From: Sipunculus nudus
Taxonomy: Eukaryota > Annelida > Sipuncula > Golfingiida > Sipunculidae
Length of the DNA: 64,000 bases
Direction of reading: 5' to 3'
Assembly: GCA_026874595.1 (NCBI GenBank)
Contig: CM049321.1
Location: 12,695,479 to 12,759,478 of the forward strand
The translations under genes and the position numbers were made by a program. The notes under the pieces are model-generated. The model saw only the letters and a list, made by a program, of their open reading frames with translations. It was not told where the DNA came from and did not search any database. This document shows positions 24,992 through 38,300 of this stretch, piece by piece; the stretch's first letter is position 1, and every line of letters starts with the position of its first letter.

Positions 24992-25102
24992 GCCTCCGTG
25001 CAGCGCCTGTTTAACTGCTGCCAGTTTCCTTCTGACCTGTACTGGACAGCTCTGCCCAAATACCAGCAGCAATACAACTATGCGGAGGTTCGCATGCCTC
25101 AG
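24992..25102 (+). CDS. Candidate internal exon, unknown gene
   Basis: A stretch less AT-rich than its surroundings is bounded by a possible acceptor (CAATTTATAG, ends 24991) and a good donor (CAG|GTGAGA after 25102). The most protein-like frame starts SVQRLFNCCQFPSDLYW and ends KYQQQYNYAEVRMPQ, ending in phase 0. A second frame is also open. That frame would end in the phase required by the exon at 51440, but it reads less like protein (serine/threonine/cysteine-rich). An earlier acceptor after TTCCACAG (about 24960) would lengthen it. It could be an upstream exon of gene A (26 kb away) or belong to another gene. A (TG)n tract begins 40 bp into the following intron. Confidence 0.45.
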
Positions 25103-25139
25103 GTGAGAGAAAAGGGTCCTGAACCACTAGTCTGTGATA

Positions 25140-25166
25140 TGTGTGTGTGTGTGTGTGTGTGTGTAT
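25140..25166. repeat. (TG)n microsatellite
   Basis: About 13 TG units directly after the candidate exon's donor region. Confidence 0.9.
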
Positions 25167-27060
25167 TGCATGCATGGTGGCCCCTACATAGGTGGTCTGG
25201 GCATTTCTTGTATTCAGACCTACAGGGTCCTTTTTTTTATGATTTCATTAAGGTGTCAAATTGCATGTATATGCATTCATGAGATGCCAGGGGAGTTATG
25301 TTTTTGGTGTTTGTTTTTTTTTTACTGACAAGTAATATCAGTAGGTGTTGTATGCAAAAGTGTATGAGGCTGAATTATCCGAATTATTTCCAGGAAGATG
25401 GTAAATTTTCATACAGGTAAAAGAGCAATTTTTCCCCCAGCAGAGTAAATACTGATTGCATATGGTGGCTTGATATTTGAGAGGGTTTGTATTTATGACG
25501 TCTGCTGAAGTGTATCAAGCCACATCATCCAATATAATTATTCAGAGAGATGTCATAATACATTGTCATTCCACTACACAGGGTGCCATTGAGACCTATG
25601 TTTATGTAAATAGAGCCCTTATTCCTCTGTCAGCGGGCAATGTCTGTCATTTATTTGTGTGTATGCTGAGTATAATTTGTAGCACCATGTAATATTATCT
25701 ATCCTGTCATATTCCACATTACCAGTACATCATGTCCTTAACAAAATGTCACTGAAAACACTGACAGCTTCATTCTGTGATATATGTGTGTGTAAATGTA
25801 TGTAGCATACATGTATACATATATGTATGCTGTTAGGAAGCACATTAATGCAAAAATTGTGTTATGTGAACCATGTTCTGTTGGTGTCCTGTATTACACT
25901 GTGCATCTGCTGAAATATTAGTCAAATTTAGTAACCTTTAGTTATCCCCTCTGTCATGGTAACCACAAATAATATTAAAGCACATTGTTGCATATTAGGG
26001 GTGTAACAATGCTTTAAAGAATCCACGTGTTTGTGTTTCAAATATGGAAAATGCGGTGTCTTGTTATTAATGTTAAATTTGTGGTTATGAGTTATATAAA
26101 TTTGTATTGTTACTGTTGCCTAGCAAACTCTGTAGAAAGTTAGTATTGCTTAATTAAAAGGACAGTGTAGCATTCTCATAAATATTTAAGTGAAATGTGG
26201 GATTTAATTGCATAATCTAGGATCCCACCATATAACCACTTCATGTTTACTCTGTAGTATTCATTTAATACCACAACTGGATTCACATTGGGTGGTCATT
26301 TATTTGTAACGTACATCAATATGTATTTCTGTGGAGTTATAATTGTAAATTCATGCAAAGAACAGCACTTAAAAACATGTAACCACACACGTAAAAAACA
26401 TGCATAGCTGGGAACATGAATGGTGTAATGTTAATGTGCTGAGTTCAGTGTATGCCAGAGTACTTCATTCTATTAATGTAGTAAAGAATAAATATATATG
26501 GCGCCACTTGAACTATTTCAGTAAACTTGATGTTCCCATTAATAAATAAATTAGGTAGCTGCTGGAGTGTCATATATACAGTGTCACTTATCCCAACGGA
26601 AACCTTTAGAGTAAAAAAATGATAAATTCATAGTCAGCGCCTCATGAGCTGACTTAAGAAATGTTAAGAGTTGGCTTTCAGGGAACGTAATTCTTTGAAA
26701 TGTTCACCTGTCCAACAACAAGGTTTTAATACAGGTTTGCCTTTCAGCAGAAAAAATGCCTTGTTGCTGAAGATGCATCCTACCATCATATCAAACTTTT
26801 GGTCTCACTTGGCTCAGTGTAAACCTGATTATGCCATCCAGCACCACACTTGCATACAAAAAGAACTTATTTTTTCAAATAGTAACAATGTTATATCAGA
26901 AATAAGATTGTGCAGTGTAAAAAACCCAGGAAAATATAGGAGATAGCGCCTAAATGCCGGAAAGTATCGGAAATTATAGACCATTTTTATAGGAAAATTA
27001 AAGGATATATAAGGAGTCAGAAATTAATGCCAGCAGGCATAAGTAATTATAGACCATTTT
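25167..27060. other. No gene seen
   Basis: AT-rich sequence. A 91-codon open frame at 26671-26946 shows no domain or splice context. A few palindromic ATGTATACATATATG stretches occur near 25810. Confidence 0.45.
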
Positions 27061-27717
27061 TATGCCCCCGCCACAAAGTGGCCGGGCATATAGTTTTACC
27101 CATGTCCGTCATTCCGTCCTTCCGTCATTCCGAAATCAAACAGTTGTACGGACTTTTTTTTCGCAATGCCTGCAGATATTGGCCTGATTTTTGGTGTGTG
27201 GGCAGATATAGACCAGTTACAGATCAAGTTCGCGTTTCGTCCCGGTTGACCTACTTTTGACCTTTTTACGGCTCCTGAACATAGAAAGTTTCATGAAAAA
27301 TAGAAATTTTCATAACAAATGCATATGTACTGACTTTTTTTCCTCAATGCCTGCAGATACCACTGATTTTTTATGTGTGGGCAGATAATGACAGTTACAG
27401 ATCGAGTTTGCGTTTCGTCCTGGTTGACCTACTTTTGATTGTTTTACGGCTCCTAAACATAAAAAATTTCATGAAAGACAGAAATTTTTATGGAAAATGC
27501 ACATGTATGGACTTTTTTTCACAATGCCTGCATATACTGGCATGATTTTTGGTGTGTTGCTTGATAATGACCCGTTACAGATCGAGTTTGCATTTTGCCC
27601 TTGTTGACCTACTTTTGACCATACGACACCTCCTGAACTTAAAAAATTTTTCAAAATTTTAAAAATGTTTCTAATTTGCCCCAGGCGGGGGCATTCATGT
27701 CGTTCCGACACATCTAG
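27061..27717 (+). mobile_element. HINE-like element, family II, copy b
   Basis: A more intact 5' end than copy a: TATGCCC..GCCAC-AAA-GTGGC..GGGCATA can fold as a long hairpin over 27061-27090. GCCCCCGCC (27064-27072) is inverted as GGCGGGGGC (27684-27692). The 3' hairpin is TGTCG-TTC-CGACA (27698-27710), and the end is CTAG (27714-27717) followed by T. The core near the 5' end is TTCCGTCCTTCCGTC. Only about two to three 180-bp units are present. No coding capacity. Confidence 0.7.
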
Positions 27718-30690
27718 TTTTTTTTAGCGAACCTGTGAGCTTATGCGATGGTGTGGCGTCGTCCGTCGTCTGTACGTTAACCCATACTATCTTGAAAACG
27801 GCAAGAGTTAGCATCACAAAATTTTATGCAAAAAATTTGTCATCTAAAAAACTCCATCGGATTTTGCTTATTTTTTGGCTAACTGCATTTTCTTAGATTT
27901 TATAGGGAAAAAGCTTAAAAACCTTTAAAAATCTTCTTCTCTGAAACTGTTCAGCCAAATTCTCCAATATTTTACAGAAATGATCTCTGGAACAATCTCT
28001 CTCAAGTTTGATCAAATGGTTTAAGTTTGGTGATTTTTGGCCGAATTACAGGAAGTTGAACTTAGTCATCTGTCCAAAAATGCATACTTAAATTACAATC
28101 TCAGAAACTGCTGGAGCTATCATCACCAAATTTTATGGGAATGTTTGTCACATGAGTCATATCTGAAATTGAGGTATTGGTGGCGCCACCTGCATCAGCC
28201 TTTTTTGTACGGGGGTCATCAGTGCCCTTATCATACTGAGGGCTACAAAAAACTTCTTCTCTGAAACCATATGGCCAAATTTTTTATTATTGCACAGAAA
28301 TGATCTTAGGGTACTGTTTTCTGAATTTTGTTCAAATGGTCTCAGTTCAGTGACTTTTGGCTGAGTTATGGGAAGCTGAATTTAGCCATATGCCATGACA
28401 GCCCATTTTAGCTCAATGGCTAAAAGATCTTCTCAAAAACCACTTGGCCAAATTCTTAAATCTCACACATTAATAATCCTTAGATGTTGATAATTCAAGT
28501 TTGTTCAAATGGTTTTGGTTCAGTGATTTTTGGCCGAGTTATGAGAAGCTTAACTTGCCATTTTTCTGTATTTTCCTGTAAGAGTTATAAACCTGCAAAA
28601 CATTTTTGAAGGACACAACTGAGGCTAATTTATTTAATATTTTACAACGACTTGGGCTAGCATTATGAAATTTAATGTAAAAAATTAGCCATCTGAAAAA
28701 CTCTGCATTTTCTTAGATTTTATTGAGAAAAAGCTAAAAAATTGTTTAAAATCTTCTCCTCCAAAACTGTCAAGCCAAATTGTCCAATATTTCACAGAAA
28801 TAATCTCTTATACCTTCGCTCTCAAGTTTGTTCAAATGGTTAAATTTGGGTGAATTTTGGCCGAGTTACAGGAAGTTGAATTTAGTCATCTGTCTAAAAA
28901 AGCATACTAAAATGACAATCTAAGAAACGGCAGGAGCTTTCATCACCAAATTTTATGCCAGTGTTGGTCACATGAGTCATATATGAAATTCAGGTATTGG
29001 TGGCGCCACCTGCCTTGACCTTTTTTGAACTTGGGTCATTGGTCATCTGTATATTAACCCATAATTTCTCAGGAATAGCAGGTGCTACCATCCCCAGATT
29101 TTATGCAATAATCTCTCACATATCAAATGTTGTGGGATTTAGCTTATTTTTTTGTTATCTGCATATACTTAAATTTTATAGGGAAAAGGCTGAAAAACCT
29201 TTACAATTTTAACCTCTTTCAGCTGATAATGTTTATGATGAAACTGTCAAGTTGAATCGTTCAGTTTTTCAAAAGAATTATCCTAGGACATGGTTCTTTC
29301 AATCATATAAGAATAGATTGAGTTTGATGATTTTTGGTTGAGTCGTGAAAAGTTTAAGTTGGTCTTATGGCCATTATTATGTCTATTGCAAACTGAGGAC
29401 TGCAATAGTGTTCTTCTACAAAAATGTTGTTTCAATTATAACTTCTGTGACATTGCACAAAAATTACTCTTGGGTGGCCTTTGTTCAAGTTTACTTGAAT
29501 GATTTTTGGCAGAATGAAAGAACTGCATCTTTTATTATTATAGATATTTTTGGTAAAAAGTTTATGAATATGTCAGCTTGAAAAAAAAAGCATTTAGCCA
29601 AAGTATTTCAGTATGTGTAAACAGATTTACCAACAGGCAAAGATTGTGTCTGTATCATTAAATAGGTTGAAAAACTGCCAACTGTTTCAGATTTTGCAAC
29701 AGATCAAGAGTTCATTCAGTGCAGCCAGATATAGGTCAAGAGTTCATACAGTGCAGCCAAGCACGAGGCATGTGATCACTGCATGGGTGTCATGTTAACA
29801 CCTCATGGGCAGCATGTGATCACCTCATGGGTAGCATGTGATCACCTCATGAGTATCATGTGATCACCTCATGGGTGTCATGCCCCTCAGGGCTGCATGC
29901 GGAGCCAATCTGTGAGCTTATGCAATGATGTGGCTACTATTTCAGATTTGGCAACAGGCCAAAGGTCAGTCTGGATCTATTTATGGCTTCGGCATACTGC
30001 CAACTGTATCAGATTAGGTAACAGGTCAAGAGTTCACTCAGTGCAGCTAGGTACAGGTCAAAAGTTCACTCAGTCTAGCTAGTTAACTCAGTGCAGTAGC
30101 TGCATTCTATTTATAGCGTTGGCAGACTGCCCACTGTGTCAGATTATGCAACAGGTCAAGAGTTCACTCAGTGCAGCCAGGTACAGGTCAAAAGTTCACT
30201 CAGTCTAGCCAGGTGCAGGTCGTGCAGTATAGCCTGAGCTAGCAATTTGTCACAGTTCACTTGGGGCAACTGCCTTTTTCACCTAAGCCTGGTCATCCCC
30301 ATGCATCAGACTCAAGGTAAGTCTGATGTATTGGCCAGATATATTTGCCTGTCTGTGATGGCTTTCTTGTTCACAAGACAGGTGTTGCCACCTACAATGA
30401 CTTTTGCACAATGTATGTGCCTCCTTATTTCTACAGAGGAATTTGATATAATCAGCCTGAAATTGAGCATATTTATACATATCCAATAGCTTTGTCATAT
30501 ACAAGACTGGTGGTGCCACCTACAATAATTTTTGCACCGTGTTTCCCTGCTTATTTCTCAGGAGGGGTTTGATATATCAGTCTGAAATTGGGCATATGTA
30601 TATATCTCTGATTATATATAGCTTTGTTGTATACAAAACTGGTGGTGCCAGCTACAATCATTTTTGTGTTGTGTGCACCCATACAAGAAT
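27718..30690 (+). repeat. Complex of diverged tandem units from another repeat family
   Basis: The start GCGAACCTGTGAGCTTATGC with GTCGTCCGTCGTC resembles the 5' ends of other HINE-like elements and is echoed at 29898. Phrases recur several times: CTTCTTCTCTGAAAC, TTGTTCAAATGG, TTTTTGGCCGAGTTA, GGAAGTTGAA and GGTGGCGCCACC (28179, 28999). Within it, 29765-29885 has about five 25-bp units around ATGTGATCACCTCATG. 29700-30215 repeats CAAGAGTTCACTCAGTGCAG. 30380-30680 has three diverged units around GGTGGTGCCACCTACAAT. No 3' terminus can be fixed. Confidence 0.5.
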
Positions 30691-32890
30691 TTCAGCAGTG
30701 ACGTTTGTGTAATTGTTTCTTATTCAAAATGTTTAGTACTTGCATTGTTCATATACATGAAAAATAATGGTCCAGTATTGAAGAATTATACCTGGTGTAT
30801 TTCCCAATGCACAGGTTCGCATTAGGCCTGTAGGCCTTGTTTAGAAAAAAATAGGAAATATGAGTAGGCTGGAGACCATCTGTGAAATATTTTCCTTTTG
30901 TGGTGTCATGTTTGTTACTACTTATCAGCTCTTAATGTTGAAAACATCTAGGTGTTCACCTTTCCAACGTTTTGATAAAATGAAAATGCCTTTTCCGTGC
31001 ACATGTTTGCCTGTCTGAGACAGGCGGAAAGGCATTCTTTTGACCCCTGGCTTTGTAAACAGAATAGGAATAAAAAGCAGGCAACATTTATGAGGTACAG
31101 AAAGATGGAGAGAGAGAGAGAGAGAGAGAGAAATACAACATTGTTGTAGGAATTGCTTGTAAATTCATAGTCAATGATTGACAGATCTATTACAGTCAAT
31201 GATTGATCATTTTATCTATATTTTATATTACCAGGAGATTTGTTCCATAGAATTACACCTAAAATATTGACTCCCCAAGTTAATTCAGTGTTGGCTTGTA
31301 AGTAATGCTGAGAGGTCAGTATCAACGGCTAGGTTGTTGACACTTGTATGCTGCAAAATATTCAGTTTTACTGCTGGTCATAACTTCAAGTCCCCTATTT
31401 CTTGTATATCTCACAGGGTTTGATTTTTTCCCCGAGTTAGTATGACTTCTTTGCTTGTGCATACATAATCTCTTGTGATCTATTATGCAAAGATGCAACT
31501 AATTTAATCCATTATGAAAGAAAACGACCAGTCAACAGTGTTTATAGATTAAATGGCACACCAATAGTGTTAGACATCAAAGGATAAATGTCCATACTGG
31601 CCTGTTTGAACACTTATGATCCAGGGAACTAGTGTAAAGTGTGGTTCAGTTTATATGAATTTATGAATATTGCTTACAGATGTCACTATGAGACTGAAGG
31701 AAATGGTATATATGACTGTGAAACCATCATGATTAAACAATTTTCTGTGGATGGAATGTGGAAAAGAAGCAGTCTAGACAGTTATTGTAACATTTTACTG
31801 TGCACCATGGTATTCTTATCAGGTTCTGGTTCCGTGGATCCTCAGTTTTAATTATCAGTAGTTCAACTATACTAAATTACTCCCTCTGTCCAAAGTGTTT
31901 TGATCTTTTAAGCTGTAAAAATGAGGCACGAGAAGTTTAAGAAAATTACCGGATTTCCAGAAATTTAGAAAAGTTCAGGCATTTTCAGATAATTCTACCT
32001 GGTGTAATACTTTACTGGACCCCTGATCATTTTCAGGAAATCCTCAAGGGCCCGCTCTCATCCTTGAACTGTAATAAATTGAAAGTCTGACCAAAGCAAA
32101 TATTTGAAAAATTTATAAATAAATTATCATTTTTGTCCCTGTGTTAATAATTACAAATTATTTAGGTAAGATAGCTAGATCTTCAGATGGTTTTGTAGTA
32201 GAAAGGTTTTATATTTTGGATATATGTTATCAGAAGGAATGTTAACATACGTGTTTCTTGCTGATAGTAAATTTTGTCATACTCATTCAGTTCTATACAG
32301 GGTGAAGTATATACAAATACATTTAATGTATAATGATATAGACTAGTGTCAGCATGAACGTTGACAGTTACATATACAGCTGGAAGGAAACACAAATCAT
32401 GTTCACATGACATAGACTGGTGCCAGTACACGTCATACCTACAGTAAAACAAAAAAAAAACACATCGAGACATGGTCACGTTCTTGTTGTATGTTGAGGA
32501 GACAGGGTTAGAAATTAACAGGATGTGGTTTATAAATATTCACTATTCATCCACATTCAGGATATCATATAGTATAAAAATCTGGGCTAGTTACAGAGAT
32601 CACGCTTTCCATTGATTTTAAAACCTGCAGTTGCTTAGAAATAAAAACCAGGTTGTAATTGCCTCAACTCATCAGGCGTTGTATGACATAAAAACCATAA
32701 TCAAAGACCCTGATAAGTGGTGATAATTTGAAACCCTATATGGTATAAAAATATAAATCTACCTCAGGACTTGGTTTGCGGCACGCATTACAATAATATT
32801 AATTGTTGTATTATGTAGGTGTATGAATATTATGACAGGGTGAGAAATATAATATTTTGAAGTGTGCCATCATCAGGCTTCCATATAATG
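30691..32890. other. No gene seen; (GA)n tract
   Basis: A (GA)n microsatellite of about 12 units lies at 31107-31131. Otherwise AT-rich sequence without recognised structure. Confidence 0.5.
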
Positions 32891-33291
32891 CAGGGCGCGA
32901 TATTGAAGGTTAATGGCTTGGCAGATAATGGTGGTAGGGCAACCATAAGTGGGCTCCTATTTACCTGACTTGGCAAGTGGGTGCAACATAAACCTTTACA
33001 CAAAGCCCTGCATCTTAAATTTTCTTAAGTCAGCCATTCTATTTAAGGAGACGTGAAATCACATTGTGATACCTCTATCTTAAATAATGATAGCTAAAGA
33101 GAAATGTTATTAACCAGCAAACATTTGAACATGTATATTATTGCAAAACAATCATGTGGATCACATTTTTGTGGTTGTGGCCACGATTTCTGATATTTGT
33201 GGAACAAGTAATTCATGTAGGCCACGTTAAAGCTAGTTGTTCTTTGCCCTACTGGGCAAGTACTTTTAAAAGTTCATTTATGTTAGCCCTG
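32891..33291 (+). mobile_element. hAT-like MITE, copy B
   Basis: The left end is CAGGGCGCGATATTGAAGG; the right end read inward is CAGGGCTAACATAAATGAAC. The body matches copy A at 15702-16133 in the opposite orientation (GGTGGTAGGGCAACC, TCCTATTTACC, AAGTACTTGCCC). The flanking 8-mers do not match, so the target duplication has decayed. Confidence 0.6.
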
Positions 33292-33344
33292 TAAGGTCAA
33301 ACATCCAGATGAGCTAGCTGGATGAGAGATGTAAGTATTAAAGG

Positions 33345-33575
33345 CGTGGAACCAGGATTTTTCGCAGGGAGGGGTCTCCTGGTTTTATGCATAATTTGAT
33401 AAAAATTGTCTAAAAAAAGCTTATTGGTTAAGGGGGGAGGGGGTCTTGACCGCCAAAACCCCCTGTCATGCAAAAGATTGGAAGATTTGTCTAAAAAAGG
33501 TTGTTGGCTGAGAGCAGAGGGGGGTCTCGACCCTAAACCCCCCCCCCCCCCCCCCACTCCCTTGGATCCGCCTGT
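33345..33575. mobile_element. Decayed MITE with G/C runs
   Basis: The left end AGGCGTGGAACCAGGATTTT and the right end CCTTGGATCCGCCTG are imperfect inverted repeats (AGGCGGATCCAAGG read inward). Two diverged internal units contain TTGTCTAAAAAA and GGGGGTCTTGACC/GGGGGTCTCGACC, followed by a C-run at about 33537-33555. The family looks like a common invertebrate MITE; no target duplication is visible. Confidence 0.45.
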
Positions 33576-34380
33576 ATTATCATCCACATGGTTAAACAAC
33601 CGGCAGCTGGAGATCATTATATACTTCAGTTAAAACCTTGGTTTCCCCTGAAACATAGGGCTCATGACAGGGCTAGAAATTAGCAAGATGTGCTTTTGAT
33701 CTAACCAACTTCAGCTTGTCATAATATTATGATTAAAATAAACTGGGTTGTTGACAGGGCTAGCATTACATTTGTACTACATAGGTGTATGACATATGTC
33801 ACTGTGACATGTACACTACCTGTTTGTGATATAGCTAGGTACATGCATCTTCCCCATGTAAAACGTACACGCATGTAGGTTAGGTTCAGTGACATGTAAA
33901 TTGACCACTAGTAGTATGTGAACATGATGACTGTGTCATACCACACAGATAGATAAAAGATAGACTGTTGTTTGAACTTCTTTGATGTTTCCTGATAAAA
34001 ATTATATCACAGAATACATTTCTGTGACTGTACAGTGATTGCCTTTACATAGTATGACTCTATCTGCTGCATCATGCTTTCTGTCACATATATTTTTTAA
34101 GAACGTTTGAAGTGTGCCCTTGTACACTTTAGAATATAGGTAGGATGTTGCTCTTATACTAGAAAATGCTTCCTACAGTTTGATTCTGGCATACACGTAC
34201 ATTCTAGCTGTAAGGTCTGTACACTGAGCTCATAGACAGTTTTATGATTTTCAAGGTTAGTACATCTTGAATAACCCTAAAGCTTATACAAAAAATCCTG
34301 AATTCATTGAAGAAATTTTAAACAAATTTCTTGGAAGTTGATTTTTTGACCTTATAAAATGTTACATCAGTGTTCTTTAA
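33576..34380. other. No feature seen
   Basis: AT-rich sequence with no exon or repeat recognised. Confidence 0.5.
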
Positions 34381-34465
34381 GTGTTCTTCTTGTTAAAATT
34401 ATGCACTGTGTCACACCATGCTGAGCACTGCTGCTCAGTGACATGGAGAGCTGCAGTTTTTCCAG

Positions 34466-34581
34466 GAACTGTACAGATTGATTGTCAAACATTATTTGCT
34501 CAAAGCAGGGGAAACAAAAGCAAGTTGCTACAAGAGCAAGCTGCTAAGCTAAAGCTATTACTGTCACAATTAGAAATGTAG
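34466..34581 (+). CDS. Weak candidate terminal exon with coiled-coil-like peptide
   Basis: An acceptor-like TTTTTCCAG ends at 34465. The downstream frame runs 38 codons to TAG at 34579-34581. Its end, KSKLLQEQAAKLKLLLSQLE, has leucines at helical spacing and looks like real coiled coil rather than AT-rich noise. No polyadenylation signal was identified and no partner exon can be fixed. It could be an alternative last exon of a + strand gene, a retrocopy remnant, or chance. Confidence 0.22.
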
Positions 34582-35350
34582 CATAGTCTCACATATATAT
34601 ATATATAAATATAGTCACCTATCCCAACTTATTGGTGACTTTTATTTCCGCCACTTCACAGCTAGAGAACCAGTAGTTTACAACATAAGCAATGTAAAAT
34701 ATATATTTTTTTTATGTATAGATTCATTTGATAAGAATATCATTTCAATCAGTGTATATAAATGTACCATTGTTTCTGTATATATTTCCATGTTACAAGT
34801 CAGTAGCATTCAGTGGTCATGCCAGAAACTCGCGCCTGTTTTAAAACTATGATCGTTAACTTTCACATTCAAAGTGGTTCTTTTCCCTCTCATGGTCAAG
34901 TGGGTTTATCTCGAGTGCTATTTTACAAGAGCCTCAACAAACTTCCTGTGTAAACACAAAGTTTATCAGTCAGTGTGGTGTATTTAAAGTAGAACCCTTG
35001 GACTTGAGACACTGGGAACAGGGTCACAGTGGTTGTGTAGCTATTAATTTCATGTGTTTTGTCTGCTGTCGGATACAAAACAACACATCAGAGTCCATCA
35101 CGTTAATTAATGAGCTGAAGATGTTGGTTAAGGTAGGGTTTTTGCTGCTCTTCAACCTAATTCTAGTTGTATTATATATATAAATATATCTGTGGTACTG
35201 TTCCAGTAAGGTTTCAGCCCTGCTCTGTGTGTTTCTTTATTAACTGACTTTGGTTTATTCAAGTATCAGTTTTGTATAGAGATGGCTCATGATAAACACA
35301 TGAGCATCTTTTAAACAATAATTACTGTCAAACACTACAATTTGTCTAAT

Positions 35351-38300
35351 TGTACTGTAACATAGGTGTACAGTCTGTCTTATTACACTGTGACAGAGCT
35401 GTACAGTCTGTCTGGTTACACTGTGACAGAGCTGTACAGTCTGCCTGATTACACTGTGACAGACCTGTACAGTCTGTATGGTTACACTGTGACAGAGCTG
35501 TACAGTCTGCCTGATTACATTTACAGAGCTGTACAGTCTGTCTGATTACACTGTGACATCTAGAGCTGTACAGTCTGTCTGATTACACTGTTACAGAGCT
35601 GTACAATCTGTCTTATTATACTGTGACAGAGCTGTACAGTCTGCCTGATTACACTGTGACAGAAATTTACAGTCTGATTGATTAAACTGACAGAGCTGTG
35701 CAGTCTGTCTGGTTTCACTGACAGAGCTGTACAGTCTGATTACACAGTGACAGAGCTGTGCAGTCTGTCTGATTACAGTGTGACATCTAGAGCTGTACAG
35801 TCTGTCTGAATACACTGTAACATCTAGAGCTGTACAGTCTGCCTGATTACACTGTGACAGACCTGTACAGTCTGTATGGTTACACTGTGACAGAGCTATA
35901 CAGTCTGCCTGATTACATTTACAGAGCTGTACAGTCTGTCTGATTACACTGTGAAATCTAGAGCTGTACAGTCTGTCTGATTACACTGTGACAGAGCTGT
36001 GCAGTCTGTCTGATTACACTGTGACATCTAGAGCTGTACAGTCGGTCTGATTACACAGTGACAGAGCTGTACAGTCTGTCTGATTACTCTTTGACATCTA
36101 GAGCTGTACAATCTGTCTGATTACACTGTTTCAGAGCTGTAAAATTTGTCTGATTACACTGTGACATCTAGAGCTGTACAGTCTGTCTGATTACACTGTT
36201 ACAGAGCTGTAAAATCTGTCTTATTATACTTTGACAGAGCTGTACAGTCTGCCTGATTACACTGTGACAGAACTTTACAGTCTGATTGATTACACTGACA
36301 GAGCTGTGCAGTCTGTCTGGTTTCACTGAAAGAGCTGTACAGTCTGATTACACAGTGACAGAGCTGTGCAGTCTGTCTGATTACACTGTGACATCTAGAG
36401 CTGTACAGTCTGTCTGAATACACTGTAACATCTAGAGCTGTACAGTCTGTCTGATTACAGTGTGACATCTAGAGCTGTACAGTCTGTCTGATTACACTGT
36501 GACAGAGCTGTGCAGTCTGTCTGATTACACTGTGACATCTAGAGCTGTACAGTGTGTCTGATTACACTGTGACAGAGCTGTGCAGTCTGTCTGATTACAC
36601 TGTGACATCTAGAGCTGTACAGTCTGTCTGATTACACTGTTACAGAGCTGTGCAGTCTGTCTGATTACACTGTGACATCTAGAGCTGTACAGTCGGTCTG
36701 ATTACACAGTGACAGAGCTGTGCAGTCTCTCTGATTACACTGTGACATCTAGAGCTGTACAGTGTGTCTGATTACACTGTGACACAGCTATACAGTCTGC
36801 CTGATTACACTGTGACAGAACTGTACAGTCTTATTGATTACACTGACAGAGCTGTGCAGTCTGTCTGGTTACACTGACAGAGCTGTACAGTCTGTCTGAT
36901 TACACTGTGACATCTAGAGCTGTACAGTCTGTCTGAATACACTGTAACATCTAGAGCTGTACATTTTGTCTGATGACAGTGTGACATCTAGAGCTGTACA
37001 GTCTGTCTGATTACACTGTGACATCCAGAGCTGTACAGTCTGTCTGATTACACTGTGACATCTAGAGCTGTACAGTCTGTCTGATTACACTGTGACAGAG
37101 CTGTGCAGTCTGTCTGATTACACTGTGACATCTAGAGCTGTACAGTCTGTCTGATTACACTGTGACAGAGCTGTGCAGTCTGTCTGATTACACTGTGACA
37201 TCTAGGGCTGTACAGTCGGTCTGATTACACAGTGACAGAGCTGTACAGTCTGTCTGATTACTCTTTGACATCTAGAGCTGTACAGTGTGTCTGATTACAC
37301 TGTGACAGAGCTGTGCAGTCTGTCTGATTACACTGTGACATCTAGAGCTGTACAGTCTGTCTGGTTACACTGACAGAGCTGTGCAGTCTGTCTGATTACA
37401 CTGTGACATCTAGGGCTGTACAGTCGGTCTGATTACACAGTGACAGAGCTGTACAGTCTGTCTGATTACTCTTTGACATCTAGAGCTGTACAGTCTGTCT
37501 GATTACACTGTTTCAGAGCTGTAAAATTTGTCTGATTACACTGTGACATCTAGAGCTGTACAGTCTGTCTGATTACATTGTTACAGAGCTGTACAATCTG
37601 TCTTATTATACTTTGACAGAGCTGTACAGTCTGCCTGATTACACTGTGACAGAACTTTACAGTCTGATTGATTTCACTGACAGAGCTGTGCAGTCTGTCT
37701 GGTTTCACTGAAAGAGCTGTACAGTCTGATTACACAGTGACAGAGCTGTGCAGTCTGTCTGATTACACTGTGACATCTAGAGCTGTACAGTCTGTCTGAA
37801 TACACTGTAACATCTAGAGCTGTACAGTCTGTCTGATTACAGTGTGACATCTAGAGCTGTACGGTCTGTCTGATTACACTGTGACAGAGCTGTGCAGTCT
37901 GTCTGATTACACTGTGACATCTAGAGCTGTACAGTGTGTCTGATTACACTGTGACAGAGCTGTGCAGTCTGTCTGATTACACTGTGACATCTAGAGCTGT
38001 ACAGTCTGTCTGATTACACTGTTACAGAGCTGTGCAGTCTGTCTGATTACACTGTGACATCTAGAGCTGTACAGTCGGTCTGATTACACAGTGACAGAGC
38101 TGTGCAGTCTCTCTGATTACACTGTGACATCTAGAGCTGTACAGTGTGTCTGATTACACTGTGACACAGCTATACAGTCTGCCTGATTACACTGTGACAG
38201 AACTGTACAGTCTTATTGATTACACTGACAGAGCTGTGCAGTCTGTCTGGTTACACTGACAGAGCTGTACAGTCTGATTAAACTGTGACAGCTGTGCAGT

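Noticed and set aside
33297-33633. Proline-rich frames on both strands (106 and 75 codons)
   Set aside because: They arise from G/C runs in a decayed MITE.
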